DNA of 64,000 nt from Phycomyces blakesleeanus NRRL 1555(-) (GCF_001638985.1 NW_017265139.1:434001-498000), one strand, 5' to 3'; shown: positions 21,882-34,563, counted from the stretch's first letter. Translations and numbers: made by a program. The notes: generated by a model not told the origin, from the letters alone.

Positions 21882-24395
21882 GAAATAAAGTATTTTATAC
21901 AGGATCCATTATTTATTTATTAGATATATTATATATATATATATATACACCTTCAATACACTCCCTTTTAATTGTGTATATAAATAAATAACTTCTCCCT
22001 CAAACTTGACCTATCATTATTTCAAGATGCTGAATAGACAATAGGGTAAAATGTTTAGACCGACAAAGTAAAACATATTAAATTAAACAAGTATATATAT
22101 ATCATCATCTTCATCACAGTAATACTATAGTATTTAACTGGCTGAGGATAGTTTAAAGGCTGCTCAGCACGCCTCCTTTTTGCAATTTTTGTAAGCCAAA
22201 CAAATATATACTATGAAGATATACATTTATATATATTTCAATATCCCTTTCTTTGGCCATTTCCTTTTCTTTTTATAGAACAAAAACCAAAATATACATA
22301 TAAAAAGGGATGGGCCCGTCGGCTTCAACTTAAAAAATAAAATAAAATAAAATAAAATAAAAATAAAAATAAGAAAAGACCGCGCAAGACCGCTTTATGC
22401 TCTTAACCATGTTTAGATAATAACGTGTAAAGAAGTGTCAAAATATGAATTAAAGACTATTAATGAAAATACAAACAGACATATACTATACACGTGAAAA
22501 ATAAATAAAATAAAAATCAAGCAAAGTAAATAGGAAATAGAATATTCTTTTTTTCTTTAAAATAAATAAATAAATAAATTAAATTAAATAACCTGTGTAT
22601 TTTGATTGTTCTTTATTTTGCTTTATTTAATATACATTTTGAACACCATATAAAATATATTAAGGCGCCTATTATACAATTTAAGAAAATAATAGCGTGT
22701 CTTATAATCACATATTTTCTTTCTAATTTTTTTTTAATCGTATAATATTTGGTCAGCCAATAGTTTTCTTTTCTTTTATATATCTAAAGTAACTATCTAA
22801 TAAGGCTTGAAAATATAAGTTTTGAAATAACCATAAAAGATATACCTATTACCTTATAATATACTTTTTCTTCTTCTAGACTAGAGAACCATCAGTAATT
22901 ATATAATAAAAACTCTTAGAATATATTAAAATAACAATATATGGTTATTCTATAGTAAAGAACAGCAAGCTTTTAATTGAATTAGATCTACGTATACTTA
23001 ATCGTACGTTTAGTAAAGAAAAGCATATCTGATAAATAAAATAACATAAATATTTACGGCATATGAAAATAAAGAAATTCGTGATAAAATATCCTATAAA
23101 ATGTGATATTTAGCTTAGCGTATCTCGAAAATATTTTCATTTGGTGCCGCCAACGTTTCTATTGACAGTAACCGTAGGTTACGATTAGGCTAAAGAGATA
23201 TAAATTCGATCGAACATTAAGATAGAAGGTGCATTATGGTGTTTATAAGTGTAGATATACTACACCAGGAATAAGAAACAACATGAAGAATACAAACTCA
23301 AGAAACGCCAAGTAAAAGTTGTGATTTCTGAGATACATACAGAGCATATTTTAATCACAGAAATATCTGATTGAGATACTTTTTCTTTTCTTTTTTTTTT
23401 TTAAAAAAAAAAAAGAATAAATAACTTCTTAATCAAAAAGAAAAAGAAAAATAAGAAATATTGCTCTGATATGCGCGTGTATCGAATACAAGATAGAGCG
23501 AATATTTCATCACATTTCTGATATATTTAGACTGCGCAAAATTAAATCATATCCTTTTTAAAAGAGTAATATATATAAATACATATAAACTCTTTTGAAG
23601 AGGTACCTTTCTTTTTTGTTCTGTTCTGTTTTGAAATGATAATGGTAAATCAATTTAATTGGCTTAAGGAGAAAAGAGTATTTTTTTGCAAAGGGTATTC
23701 AATTGACCACCAACCTTTATTGATTGTCAAAAAAAAAATACTATTATTCTCAAGAACCTCTTAGTTTTTTTTTTTTAAAAAAAAATTGGTGATACTAAAA
23801 ATTCTATTTTCAAACGCAAAGCGCTGTATTTTCTTGTGTATCAGTATATATTCCAATGCTTATTGGTTGTATACTTCCAAAAAAAGAAATTTACAAAGAT
23901 CCGTTGGTTGGTTGCTGTTGTATATATTATATATTATCTTGTAGTTGAATCGAATAAAGTTGAATGTGATATATATATATCAATAAAGAATTATCTTGCT
24001 TTTAACGGTGGTTACCAGGGTCTAGATAGAATATATGGTATTAGTTTACAGTTATAAATAAATAAGTAAAAAAGGCTTATTACTATAAGAATATTACCGG
24101 GTAAATGAGATAAATTGAAGCAATAATACGAATATATATATCGAATTATATAATTCAAATGAATCAAATAAATTATACAAAAGGATAATTATATAGTAGG
24201 CATTAAACCCTTTTGACTCAGCAAATAAATAAATAAATAAAAAGACAAAAAACGACTAGCCAAGATTTATTGTTTAGGTTCATTTGAGCAATATATAAAT
24301 ATAAATTGAACGGGAAAAGCTCACGGACATTCAATGCCACAAGGCGTTTGTGTATAGACAAGTAAGAAAGAAGAAAACAAATATTTGTATTGGAA

Positions 24396-25568
24396 TTATT
24401 TTACTGGCTGGGGCATCCATTGATGATGGTTATGATGGTCAGACACGCCGGCTCCTACTCCTACTCCTCCCCCCAATGGGTTCCTCGATCTCATCCGTGC
24501 GATCTGGATAGGCATGTCATCATCATCCAATTGAAGTCTTTCCTTCACTTTTTCCTTGTACTTTGCTGCAGCAGACTTTAGTCCTACCGGAGGACTTCTG
24601 TGTGGGCTACAGTCAGACAATGTCGCTATAGGAACCAAATCCTTGTCATCCTCCTCTTCTTCGTCATTTAAGAGTGATCGATTAGCCTTTGCCTGTCGAA
24701 GAAGAGTTGATGCAAGTGGCATGTCATCATCATCATCGCCGTTATTGCTATTATTGCTAGCTTTAGGCCGTCTAGATGTCTTTTTGGGTGCATTGAGAGA
24801 TTTTGATCGGTTCATATTGGCGTTTATGATCGGGGGAAGTGTGGGCATTGTGTGCAGAGCCGGCTGTTGAGCCTCTTGTTGATGTCGAGTGATCTTTCGC
24901 AGATCGCGGGCTGATGATGCTTTGCGAAGAGATGGCATAGGAATCGGGCTAATAGGGACAGCAAAGTTTGGACTGAGAGGGCTCATTGGCGTCATCAGAG
25001 GCGACTGGTGATGGGCTGGAATTGGAGGAACTGGCGGTGCTGCTGGCGTTTGTAGTCTTTTTGCAGATCGAGAAGGGGACGGAGAGGGAGACGGAGAGGG
25101 CGAGAGGGGGGTATTGGCTAGACTGGCCGGTGTAGGCTGCTCATTTTGGCATAGTTTGTATAGTGTTTGTTCGCGGGCGGTTAGACTTCGATGGCATAGA
25201 CGAGGGGGAGCACGCTGAGCTTCTCTGCCAACTGATTTTGAGCGGGGCCTGCCGCTTGGTTTATCATTAGGAGTTGAGCGCTCTTGACGAATATCTGATT
25301 GTTTTTGTGGTTGTGGCTGTGGTTGTGGTTGTGGTTGTATATTAGCTATCGTTTGGTGGTAACGGTTGCGAGGATCGGGTGAGCGTGGCGAGCGTATGGA
25401 AGGATGAGGAGCGTAAGGATCATCCGAGGTGACGATAGAAGACATCAGAACAGCAGTTGTGCCTGACCCAAGAGTTGTTATGGGTGGAGGCACATCAACA
25501 GGCTTGTTCTTGCGGAAGATGTTGAAGAGCGGGCGAGGCTTCCGGGCGGGGCGTTGTTGAGAGTCCAT
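24396..25568 (-). CDS. Intronless Ser/Pro-rich disordered protein
   Basis: Single frame of 390 aa from the ATG at 25568 (MDSQQRPARKPRPLFNIFRK); the 9-codon upstream extension lacks an ATG and is hydrophobic noise. The protein is almost entirely low complexity: a basic N terminus, a QPQPQP run, RSKSVGREAQRAPPRLCHRS, TAREQTLYKLCQNEQPTP, SPSPSPSPSPSR, repeated SP and PxxP sites, acidic patches DDDDD and EEEEDD, and a His/Gly-rich tail. Many SP sites next to basic residues suggest proline-directed kinase targeting, and PxxP motifs suggest SH3 binding. No globular domain or family recognised. It is much more GC-rich than its surroundings, consistent with a conserved coding gene. Confidence 0.8.
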   Translation of the reverse strand: MDSQQRPARKPRPLFNIFRKNKPVDVPPPITTLGSGTTAVLMSSIVTSDDPYAPHPSIRSPRSPDPRNRYHQTIANIQPQPQPQPQPQKQSDIRQERSTPNDKPSGRPRSKSVGREAQRAPPRLCHRSLTAREQTLYKLCQNEQPTPASLANTPLSPSPSPSPSPSRSAKRLQTPAAPPVPPIPAHHQSPLMTPMSPLSPNFAVPISPIPMPSLRKASSARDLRKITRHQQEAQQPALHTMPTLPPIINANMNRSKSLNAPKKTSRRPKASNNSNNGDDDDDMPLASTLLRQAKANRSLLNDEEEEDDKDLVPIATLSDCSPHRSPPVGLKSAAAKYKEKVKERLQLDDDDMPIQIARMRSRNPLGGGVGVGAGVSDHHNHHQWMPQPVK

Positions 25569-25995
25569 GAGGAGAAGAAAAAAAAGAAGAGGCAAGAATT
25601 CAGAAAATAAAATAAAGTAAAATAAAGTAAAATAAAGTAAAATAAAATAAAAATGGGCGCTTATTTTTCTGTCTTTTGATGAGTGTCACACAGTTCAGTC
25701 TAGTGGCCGACAAAGCATTCCATTCTATCCATGCCATCTCCGTAATACCCAAACAGAATTGGTCCCACCTTCAACCACCACGTTGCACTCGTTTTTTCTT
25801 ACTCAGAAAATGGCCCTCATCTCACATCATTCCCCCGCACGTGGCCCGTTGCTGTTACTAGCCATACTTCCGCACACAACACACAACACATAGACACACA
25901 TACACACACAATAAGGCAGAACTTGGCACAACAGGCAAGACTAGCACAATACCCATCATCTCAACCCTTTTGCTACCCTCACTTATTTTTGCCAT

Positions 25996-26628
25996 TTATT
26001 TTCGGTGCAACCATTCTTTTGTACATGCCAAGGCAAAGTCGACAGTGCCAAGCAACCCAATCCACAGAATCAAACTCAAGACTGTCCATGTCGTAGTCTT
26101 TGACCAGCAAGTCCTATCGGTCGTCTACTCATAGCCCCCACAAGTCAATGGGTACAAGATACCATAACGAAATCAAAGCAAGAGAGAAGAAGGAGAGAGC
26201 AAGAGAAAGAGAGGGAAAATAAAAGAAAAAGAAAAAGAGAGAGAGAGAGCGAAAAAACTTCAAGCATGAGAACTATGTACTCATATAAATGCGTGGTTGT
26301 GTGTGTAGTGTGTGTGTGTGTATGTAGTGTGCATTACCGGGATCCACAAATACTCCACTCGCTCTCCCCGCTGATTGGGTGGGAAAAGCTCACCCGGAAG
26401 TTTCTTCATTCCAACACATTTACATAAATCCCACACCAGGAACAGGTACAGGCACAGACCAAGCATAGCCACCCGAACAGGCATTTTTTTCCGTCTTGGT
26501 CTTTCAATAGGAGCTACGCAAACAACATTCTCATGCTCATCTACCTGAAACGCATCTTGTCGTGCAAGGTAAGGTGGATTCAGACGACCAGTAATTATAC
26601 TAAATGACCGGTCATTCATTGTAGGCAT
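25996..26628 (-). CDS. Small two-TM membrane protein
   Basis: Two minus-strand exons, 26628-26338 and 26124-25996 (139 aa). The N-terminal half is cytosol-like (MPTMNDRSFSIITGRLNPPY) with a basic RPRRKKMPVR stop-transfer-like flank before a first membrane segment (VAMLGLCLYLFLVWDL). After the intron, TTTWTVLSLILWIGLLGTVD forms a second membrane segment, ending KEWLHRK. The intron (26337-26125) is GTAATG...GAGTAG in phase 0 and contains GA-rich and (CA)n sequence. No family recognised. It is transcribed toward the Ser/Pro-rich gene, with about 430 bp between them. Confidence 0.6.
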
Positions 26629-28989
26629 TTTGTTTAATGTTGGCGGTAAGGCAGGAATATATTAAGACACAAAGAACCAAAAATAAAATAAAATAAAATA
26701 AATGGTATACGAGAAAAGGAGTGAATTGAAATGTTTCGCAGTCGCGTAAATAATAATAATAATATAGTACACATATAGGCATATGCATTACATAGACCTT
26801 TTGCCAAAATCACCTTTCTCCGCAACCAAATTATTCACAAAGAATATACAAAGGTTATAATACAGATATACAGGATACATTTGCCCTGAATTTTACAAGG
26901 TCAACTACAAACAGAAACTCATACCCAATATGTAATGAGAATCAGTGGAATCAGATAAAAGTAAAACATGTACCTGTCAAGGGAAAACTACGACCCAAAG
27001 AAATAGCCCCAATAACACTCTTCACTGCACCATAATTCGAAAGACTCGCAACCTAAGACCAAGCTACTACTATTTGGGCATGCTTTCTCAACCCGGAGTG
27101 CGTAGTATTTAACTTACGTAAGATTGTTGACGATTAGGAGATTGAGATGTTGACATCGCAATTCCCAGACACCATGGGCCTCATCCCAAAAATTTCAAAA
27201 AAAATATCGAAGTTCTTGCAGAAGTTCTTCTAGACACTAAGTAGAATCAGCTCAAGACTATAACCGAAGGCATCATCGTTAAAGGCGAAAAAAATATTAG
27301 CACCACCCGGGATTTTGACAGATAGCCCTCTCATTCGAATTAACCTCTATAACATCCCCTCCTGTGCCCTACAAACGCAGAACTCCAGGTACTGATAATG
27401 AAGACCTTTCGTCACTTTGGTAAAGTTGCCCGCATCCGGGTGTACCACATCATCAACAAGCTTTTTTATGGAGAGGCCATAGTCCTGCTAGTCTCTCATT
27501 ATATTTTCCGATCCCAAACAGCTGGCATGGAAGATCTACCTATCTGGTACCCTTGGCGAGAATGGCCACATTGCTAAAGATAATCCCAATATGTGTCAAC
27601 TTTGACGCACAGACCACTAATTAATATAATGAGCACACCATAGAGGAACTATTGTAAAAGCATACAGCGATTACCATGGAAAAGGTAAGACAGGCTCTTG
27701 CCCAACAAGTCTCAAAAGAAGCGGAAGACAGACGAGCAACCGAATTGGCTGCTGAAAACCCAAAGAGTATTGATGTCCACATGAGGGATATATACGGAAC
27801 GGCCATTGACAGTAACTATGGCCCCACTAACTCGGCAACACAGCTCTGTACCGACAGAACACACCCGTTTAAAGAAGATGCAGAAATGCAAATATCTGGT
27901 GAAGGAAGCTCATCACATGACAACAGTTAGGAGCCCTACTGGCAACGAAAGGTTGACGCTGGACGTTTGAGGGATACTGAGACCGCATTGGCAGAAGCGA
28001 GTAAACACAAAAACAACCCAATTAAAAACGGCAAGAACGCACTAATGGAATATAAGACCACACAAAAAAGTTGATAAACCACACGGAAACAGTACGATTG
28101 GCAATCAAATAAACTTGTAGAACATCGCTAAGAATCAAGACTCTCAATGCAAGAACCATCAAACGCTTTTATACTACACTCCAGCAATATGAAACAGCGC
28201 CGCTTTCCCCCGAAAATGGATCTTTCCTTTGACCACACCTTTTCCTGTTACTTTCTTTTGTAGAATCCTCTGGCACACAAAATTAATTTACGGACATGGT
28301 AACATGTTCAAAGTCAAAGAAGCTGGCACTAGCTGCCATACTGGGCTATATACACGATGTGATAAAAAAAATCTCGATAGGAGATTCAGCTATTTAACTA
28401 CTGGCACATCCCAAAGTCCGGATTTGAACCCACTCTAAGAAGTTAACATTTAGTAATTGATTTGGGATTTGAAATCAAGAAATCTGACAGTGATTTCTCT
28501 GGCAGGTGTGTATCCTTATAAAGTTCGTCGAATCGTATGACAGTCTAAAGAGAACTGATACACATTACGATCGAAGACTTTCAGCAGCAATGCATCTATC
28601 TTCATATCCCCCAAAAAAAAGAATGCAAATATGGTTAGATTAGTGGAGTTCAAGCGCAAGAAGACAATGTCATGATGTTTCAATTGGAGCATACTACATG
28701 GTGGCGGCTTCTAGTTTGCGGTTGAATAAAAATCCAAGAATATCACACATTATTCAAATAGGTCTCAATACAAGTAATAGCATTTCTACTGAGAGCACAT
28801 ATATTTATCTATGTATTTTAATACCGCTCCAGTCTACTGTGCAGATCCATTGGTGAAAAATGAATACGCTGCCTCTACCAGCCAAGAAGATTGTTTGTAT
28901 CAACTACATAAAATTAGGTTCAGAAAACTTTGTTTGCATTTTCCGTATTACAGTTTTTTAAACCTGCTAAGTTGATTTAGGGTGCACCC
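26629..28989. other. Decayed transposon-rich region left of the palindrome
   Basis: Fragmented frames with many stops: a short frame at 27676-27930 (MEKVRQALAQQVSKEAEDRR), a broken peptide around 27400-27570 (KTFRHFGKVARIRVYHIINK...), and the Tc1/mariner relic at 28229-28438. The base composition (near 45% GC at 27.1-28.1 kb) differs from the AT-rich neighbours, as expected for inserted elements. No intact gene is visible. Confidence 0.55.
28229..28560 (+). pseudogene. Tc1/mariner transposase relic
   Basis: The open stretch ends SYLTTGTSQSPDLNPL, matching the conserved Q-SPDLNP(IE) block that carries the second catalytic Asp/Glu region of Tc1/mariner transposases. It is preceded by EAGTSCHTGLYTRCDKKN, matching the DxAxCHT...-type segment upstream of that block. 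The frame then breaks and is followed by stops, so this is a decayed C-terminal fragment. No terminal repeats were found around it. Confidence 0.7.
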
Positions 28990-29172
28990 TTTTTTTTATT
29001 GAAAGCTTTAATTCTATACATGGTAATTTAAAGTCGTTTTTGTAACACGATACATCAGATAACTTGCTATATGACTTTAACTACTCTTTACCAAAAGTAG
29101 TAGCCTTGTCGTATATGTGTTTAACTTATTCACTTGCTTGGAATAGGGAGACGATTGTTATGATAATGAGAG

Positions 29173-29209
<37 letters not shown>

Positions 29210-30732
29210 GCTGTTATTAACAATTGGGCAGTAAGATATCTATATTAATATTATTTCTAAATATAATGTTTTGTTTCCAAGGTTTTTACTGTTATAAAAG
29301 AAGATTTACATTATAATTTACTTGAATTTGAGCTTATTCTATTAAAGTAAGCATGTCCAAAGAACAACTTAGTATGTTTACCGCCTCAATAATGCGCTTA
29401 AGAAAACATATATGAAAACCTTGTCGCAAGTAAGAGTTTGCAGAGACATGGAGAGAATCTTACATTATGTAACCAAATGGTAGACACAGTTTAACACACG
29501 ATTTTACCCTTTTTGCTAATCGTATCCTAAACCTATGGGACAGATACTCTGGACAAGCAGATGTGTAGAGATCTGAATACTTTTTTTTTTACTGGATCAA
29601 GCTTATTTTCGGTATTTCACTCTTTACATTCTTTCTTTGGCTTTAATGTTATGCCGTGCAACCTTTTCGCAGTTGATTACTTGTCTTTTTGAGACAAAGG
29701 AGTGTGAGTTTTGAATATTAACTTTTTTCTACTAGTTATGAAAGTGTCTTTGAGGGTGGTCAAGATCATACTTTCTTGTATATAAAAGTGCAATATGTGA
29801 AATAAAATAAAGTAAAGTAGAAAACTCAAGACAAATACTCATATTTATACTAAACTTTTTGATATGCTAATATAACAATTGATATCATGTCACATATAGT
29901 GATCTTTTGCAAAGAACAAATTTATACGTTTAGTTGAGATTGTAATACATGTTAGCCAAGAGCCGTTTTATAAAATTTATGCTATACGATCTAAGAAAAA
30001 TAGCAGGTAGATATGTCTTCAAGAATCCAAAGGATAGGGCCCAGCTTTAAAGTGGAAATGAAACAACAGGGTTAGAATATTTTCGCTAATTTTGTAATTC
30101 ACTCGGCTTACACCTACGTTGATGGTTTAACGGATTAGCTAGCAAGTTATCTAATAAAGAGAAGGAGCTTTAAAGGCAGCATTTTATTGTATTTTATTTG
30201 AAGTCTGGTGTTGTTTTCTAGTGCTATACAGGCTCTAGCAGCGAATAGAGTCGCTTAACACAATATTAAGGTGCTTTACTCACAAAAAGCAAAGTAATTG
30301 AGCTAAATTTTTTATCTTTTCTCACTTAGAGCTAAAGTACATACTTTACATATGAGAAATTGGCCAATCTTTTTTTTTTGCAGTAGTAATTTTACCCTTT
30401 TTCTTTTTATTTCAGAGAATATTTATCGCAGTATTTTTGGAATTTCTATTATCTAGTTTTTCAATAAACATATTAGGTAAGTATTTTAAAAGAGTACAAA
30501 AGAAAACACCAGTCGTACTTAAAGTTAATGTCCGTACAGGTGAAAATATTTTATTGCGGATCTTTCTAGGCCTTGTTCACTAAGGAATATGGGTGGCCCA
30601 ATAAGAGCTGAAGAATCAGTTGAAAAGAAAAACAGTAACCGCCTAAATATGAGAGGAAAGAAAGAAAGAAAAACATGCAAAAAAAGGAAAGATAATAGTC
30701 TGCGAAAAAGTAAGAGAGCACGGAAAAAACCC

Positions 30733-31173
30733 CTAGTCGAGGAAAACAGCTTTGAAAAAGTCTAAGATTAAGATAAATAATACAACTGGTAAGAACACAG
30801 ATGGTATAAATATGTAAGAAAAAATAAATGGCATGAAAGAATTAAGAATAAGTAACTGGGTACTGAAGACACCTGGATTGGGAACGGATTTCAACAGGGA
30901 TAAGAACTCCAAAGAGATATTTCGTTTAGAAACTCGGACGATCCATTTATGGAACCTGACTATACAACGGTACCAGACCAAGTCTGTTCTCATAGGCACA
31001 ACCTCGGGTGGGCAAAGATGGTAAAGGCTAACGGGGAACGGTGGAGATATTGGACATAAAGTCCCAGGCCCGTACATGCGTTCAATATTTTGAGATTCCT
31101 TGTTTACATTTCTACTTATAAAATTGTCACATATTTCGCCTTTTCCTTCGGCTTCTGACTCAGAACTGTTCAT
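30733..31173 (-). CDS. Hypothetical membrane-tailed protein, left-arm copy
   Basis: 146 aa from the ATG at 31173. A Ser/Glu/Lys-rich start (MNSSESEAEGKGE), a Pro-rich segment (GTLCPISPPFPVSLYHLCPP), a central basic/aromatic part (VWYRCIVRFHKWIVRVSKRN) and a strongly hydrophobic C terminus (about residues 115-145) that could be one or two membrane helices. No family recognised. It is intact and identical in the other arm at 45450-45890, but identity of the arms is not evidence of selection because the non-coding DNA is equally identical. Confidence 0.3.
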   Translation of the reverse strand: MNSSESEAEGKGEICDNFISRNVNKESQNIERMYGPGTLCPISPPFPVSLYHLCPPEVVPMRTDLVWYRCIVRFHKWIVRVSKRNISLEFLSLLKSVPNPGVFSTQLLILNSFMPFIFSYIFIPSVFLPVVLFILILDFFKAVFLD

Positions 31174-32189
31174 AAAGAGCGCCAAAAATGGGTGACAGTA
31201 GCAGTGAGTCAAGCCAAGTGACTTGAGAGGTGAAATATTTTTAAAGATATTAAAAAAAAAAGAAAGAGAATAATGATCGATGTAACTTTTATGAATTAAT
31301 GTTAACGAAATTATTTTCTAGCCAAAAAGAAAACGACTGCTGAGCAAATGAATGGCAAATGGGTGCCTAATTTCTGCACAGACTGGTACTTTCTATAATC
31401 ATAGTGGAGGCTTTGAGAAGGCTAATGATTGGACCACAAAAGGTTCAAAACTCTTCCATCCCCAAAGAAGCTTCAAATTATCATGCTGCAATCTTCGTTA
31501 CTTAGCCGCCCCTAGGACCATATGCCATTTTGTAGATATCGTATTAACTTTTTTTTTCGTCTGATAGCTCGGGTACGTTCCTCGTTATCTTCCACTGTGA
31601 ATCTCTTTTTAACAAAATCAAGACAATAGAAAAAGGTAGTAATAAAACAACAGCCAACCGTATTATTATTATAGACAAACTTAATGGCACATTGTGGGTT
31701 GGCTATATAGTGAAATTATAAGTTCAGCGACAAGAAAATGAATATCGGTAGAAGAACAATTTTAAGAAAGAACAAATTAAAGAGAGCTAGTAAACTACTT
31801 TGGGTCATTTTTAGACACACCACTACCACTTCAAAGCTGATTTCAATGAGCGATACCGACCAAACCCCGCTGTGCCATAGTAAACTGAATGAACGCCTCA
31901 TTAGAAAGTATACCATGTTTATCTTACCAAGGAACACAAGTATAATAGGACAACTCTCAAGTGTAATATAGTAGTACCAAAAAACATTATTAATAGCATT
32001 TTTAAAGACAAATGTAAAACCAAAATCAAAAAGAGACAAAATTCATAAAGATAATATCAAAGTCAAATGAGATCAAAATTTATTGTTCAAATTTTTATAA
32101 GGGGAATATAAGTTAAGTTAAATTAAATTAAGTATACTAAGATATTCCAGGCCATGCTAGTCCAGTCGAGTCCAGTCGGTTCCAGTCAA

Positions 32190-33524
32190 GTCCAGTCGGT
32201 TTTTTTTTTGGTCCATTTGATTTTTCTTTTGATCTTTTTTTTTGTCCAGTCAATATAAGCTAAGAGTGATAGGAGGAGGAGGAGGATTTTGGTATTGAAA
32301 AATAATAAAGGGGATAATTTGGACTTTTTGTTTTTTTTTCTTGTTTTTTTGATTCTTTTTTTTTGTCCAGTCAATTTCACAGAATAGTAATAAGAGGATG
32401 ATTTTGATATTGAAAAGAATAAAAAAGATAATTTGGACTTTTTTTTTTTTTTTTTTGCTTTTTTTTTGTCCAAACACAGCACACATAATAAAGGGGATAA
32501 TTTGGACTTTTTGATTTTTTTTTTTGATTTTTTTTTTAATTTTTTTTTGTCCGAACACAGCACACATAGTAAAGGGGATAATTTGGACTTTTTGATTTTG
32601 ATTTTGATTTTTGATTTTGATTTTTTTTTTTGATTTTTTTTTACTTCTTTTTTTTTTGGTTTTTTTTGTCCAGTCAATTTCATGGAATAGTAATAAAAGG
32701 ATGGGTTTTGATATTGAAAAGTATAAGAGAAGGGGGTTTTGGTATTGCTCTTTTTGCTCTTTCTGTTTTTTTTGAGCTTCTTTTTTTGAGCATTTTTTTT
32801 GTTTTTTGTTTTTGATCAAAGACTTCATTTGCTTTGTATGTATATGTGTAAAAAGGGATTTCATACCTTGTCCTAATCCAGAGTCTTGTTCCAGTTCGCA
32901 GCTTTGCTTCAATCCAGGTCCAGGTTCCAATGCAGAGTTCTTCCGGTTTGTTCATCTTTTTGCTTTTTTGTTTTTTTTTGTTTTTTTTTTTTGTTTTTTT
33001 TTTGTTTTTTTTTTGCTTTTTTGTTTTTTTTTGTTTTTTTTTTGTTTTTTTTTGTTTTTTTTTTGTTTTTTTTTTTGCTTTTTTTTAGAGAGAGAGGAGG
33101 GCTTAGTATATGCCTGTGTGATTTTTGGACAGGACTTAGTATAGGCCTCAAGGTCGGATTTCTTTTGATCCTTTTGGAGTGGAGGACTTAATATGTGCCT
33201 GATCATTTCTGATAGGTTTTGGTCTACGCCTCAGTTTTTGGATTTGATCCTTTTGGAGAGGAGGACTTAGTATATGCCCGTTTTTTTTACAGGACTTAGT
33301 ATAGGCCTCGGATTTGGTTTTTGGTTTTTCTTTTGGAACTTGCTTTTGGAATTTTGCATTGGACCCCTTCTTGGAAATCGACTTGGCCTTGAGACTTGGA
33401 TGTACAACCCAGATTTTGGACTTTGATAGAAATTGCGCCTCTACTTTTGTATGCATGTATGTATGTATATAAGTGTGTATATGTATGTTTGTATGACTAT
33501 GACTATGACTATGAATATGACTAT

Positions 33525-33581
<57 letters not shown>

Positions 33582-34080
33582 AGAAAGAAATAGAAAAATA
33601 GAAATTGTGTGTGTTTGTGTGTGTATGTATTTGTCTACTTCTCTAATTGTGTACTTCTCTATTTGTTTGTATATGTTTGTGTGCTAGGACTAGTACTAGA
33701 ACAGTACTTGGACAGTTTTTGGACATTTGGACTTTGACTTGGACAAGACTTGGAATTGGATTTGGACTTTGACTTGGACATAGCAATGGACCTTGGCTTG
33801 ACTATTTTGGAGATTGTACTAGTGGCTATGGGGTTTGATCCGAGATAGAGAGATAGTTGTAAGCCTGATTTTTTCTCTGGTAAATATTGTTCTGTTTGTT
33901 TTTTTTTTCTGCTTTTTCTTTTTTTGTATCTTTTTTTTTCTTTTCATTTTCTTTTTATATTTTTTGTATTTCTTTTTTATATTTTTTTTCTTGTACTTCT
34001 TTTCTTTTTTGACTATCTATCTTGATTTGGCTTTGAATCTTGACAGTGACCTTGAGGGTCTCTGAAAAGCCTTTTTTCTC
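32190..34080. repeat. Strand-asymmetric T/G-rich block, left arm
   Basis: For about 1.9 kb the plus strand is overwhelmingly T and G, with T runs of 8-20 interrupted by single G, GA or GC. It contains a (GT)n tract (33530-33578), diverged tandem modules built on GTCCAAATTATCCCC and TTGACTGGAC (minus-strand sense, 32190-32735) and CATATACTAAGTCCT-type repeats (minus-strand sense, 33090-33310). Open frames here (Lys-rich on one strand, Phe-rich on the other) are composition artefacts. Confidence 0.85.
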
Positions 34081-34096
34081 TGACGCGAATTTGGAG

Positions 34097-34334
34097 CCTG
34101 TATTTTAAATACAAAAAACAATTAGTCTATGTCTTGATATATTTCACCCTTTTCCCCGACACTTACATTAGCCTTTCTTGTGGGCCGGATTGATGTTTGC
34201 TCTGGCGCCTACTTTGACCTTTCTTGTGGGCCGGCTTGCCCTTTCTCTGGTGCGCACTTGGAGCCTGCGTTGCAACAATAAAAAACAATTAGATTATGTC
34301 TTGAGATAGTTTGGTCCTTTTCCTGACACTTACA
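34097..34334 (-). other. Tandemly duplicated exon-intron unit, left arm
   Basis: Mirror copy of 42289-42526. On the minus strand two 69-nt intron-like segments (34333-34265 and 34166-34098), each starting GTAAGTGTC and ending CAG, lie 167 bp apart and share their flanking exon-like sequence. See the right-arm copy for detail. Confidence 0.6.
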
Positions 34335-34563
34335 TTGGCCTGTTTTGTGGACCGGATTGGTCTTTGCTCTGGCGCATACTTTGGCCTTTCTTATGGCCCG
34401 GTGTGGCCTTTTTCGAGGCGCCCATGTTGGGCTTCTGGTGAGCCTTATCGGCTTTTGACAAGGTGTCTTGAGGACACGACATAGCCGACCATTTTGCGGC
34501 AGAAATGGAACCATCGGGTTCCCCGGCAGAAGCAACAGGAAGCAACAGGAAGCAAATGTCCGA

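Larger units (their letters stand above)
18856..24395. other. 5.5-kb AT-rich gene-poor region
   Basis: No well-supported gene. Contents: 5' flank of HAP5, (TACA)n at 19273-19297, (TA)n tracts at 21512-21533 and 21929-21947, an (AAATA)n-type run at 22333-22370, T-run/A-run junctions at 23390-23413 and 23767-23785, the second copy of the dispersed repeat (20969-21260), one possible minus-strand terminal exon (20159-20221) and a 63-codon frame at 21690-21881. No tRNA was recognised, but I could not run a covariance search. Confidence 0.5.

Noticed and set aside
31352..31971. Short plus-strand frames (70 and 77 codons) in the left arm
   Set aside because: Broken by stops and frame changes with no recognisable family; possibly a decayed element, but not supportable as genes.
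32186..32930. Lys-rich open frames (165 and 226 codons) in the left arm, and mirror frames at 43693-44437
   Set aside because: They arise from A-run/T-run DNA that lacks stop codons in some frames; overlapping frames on both strands have the same property.
33530..33578. Telomere or CRISPR interpretation of the (GT)n and spacer-like repeats in the arms
   Set aside because: The repeats are simple or diverged tandems without regular unique spacers or terminal position, and this is a eukaryotic sequence.
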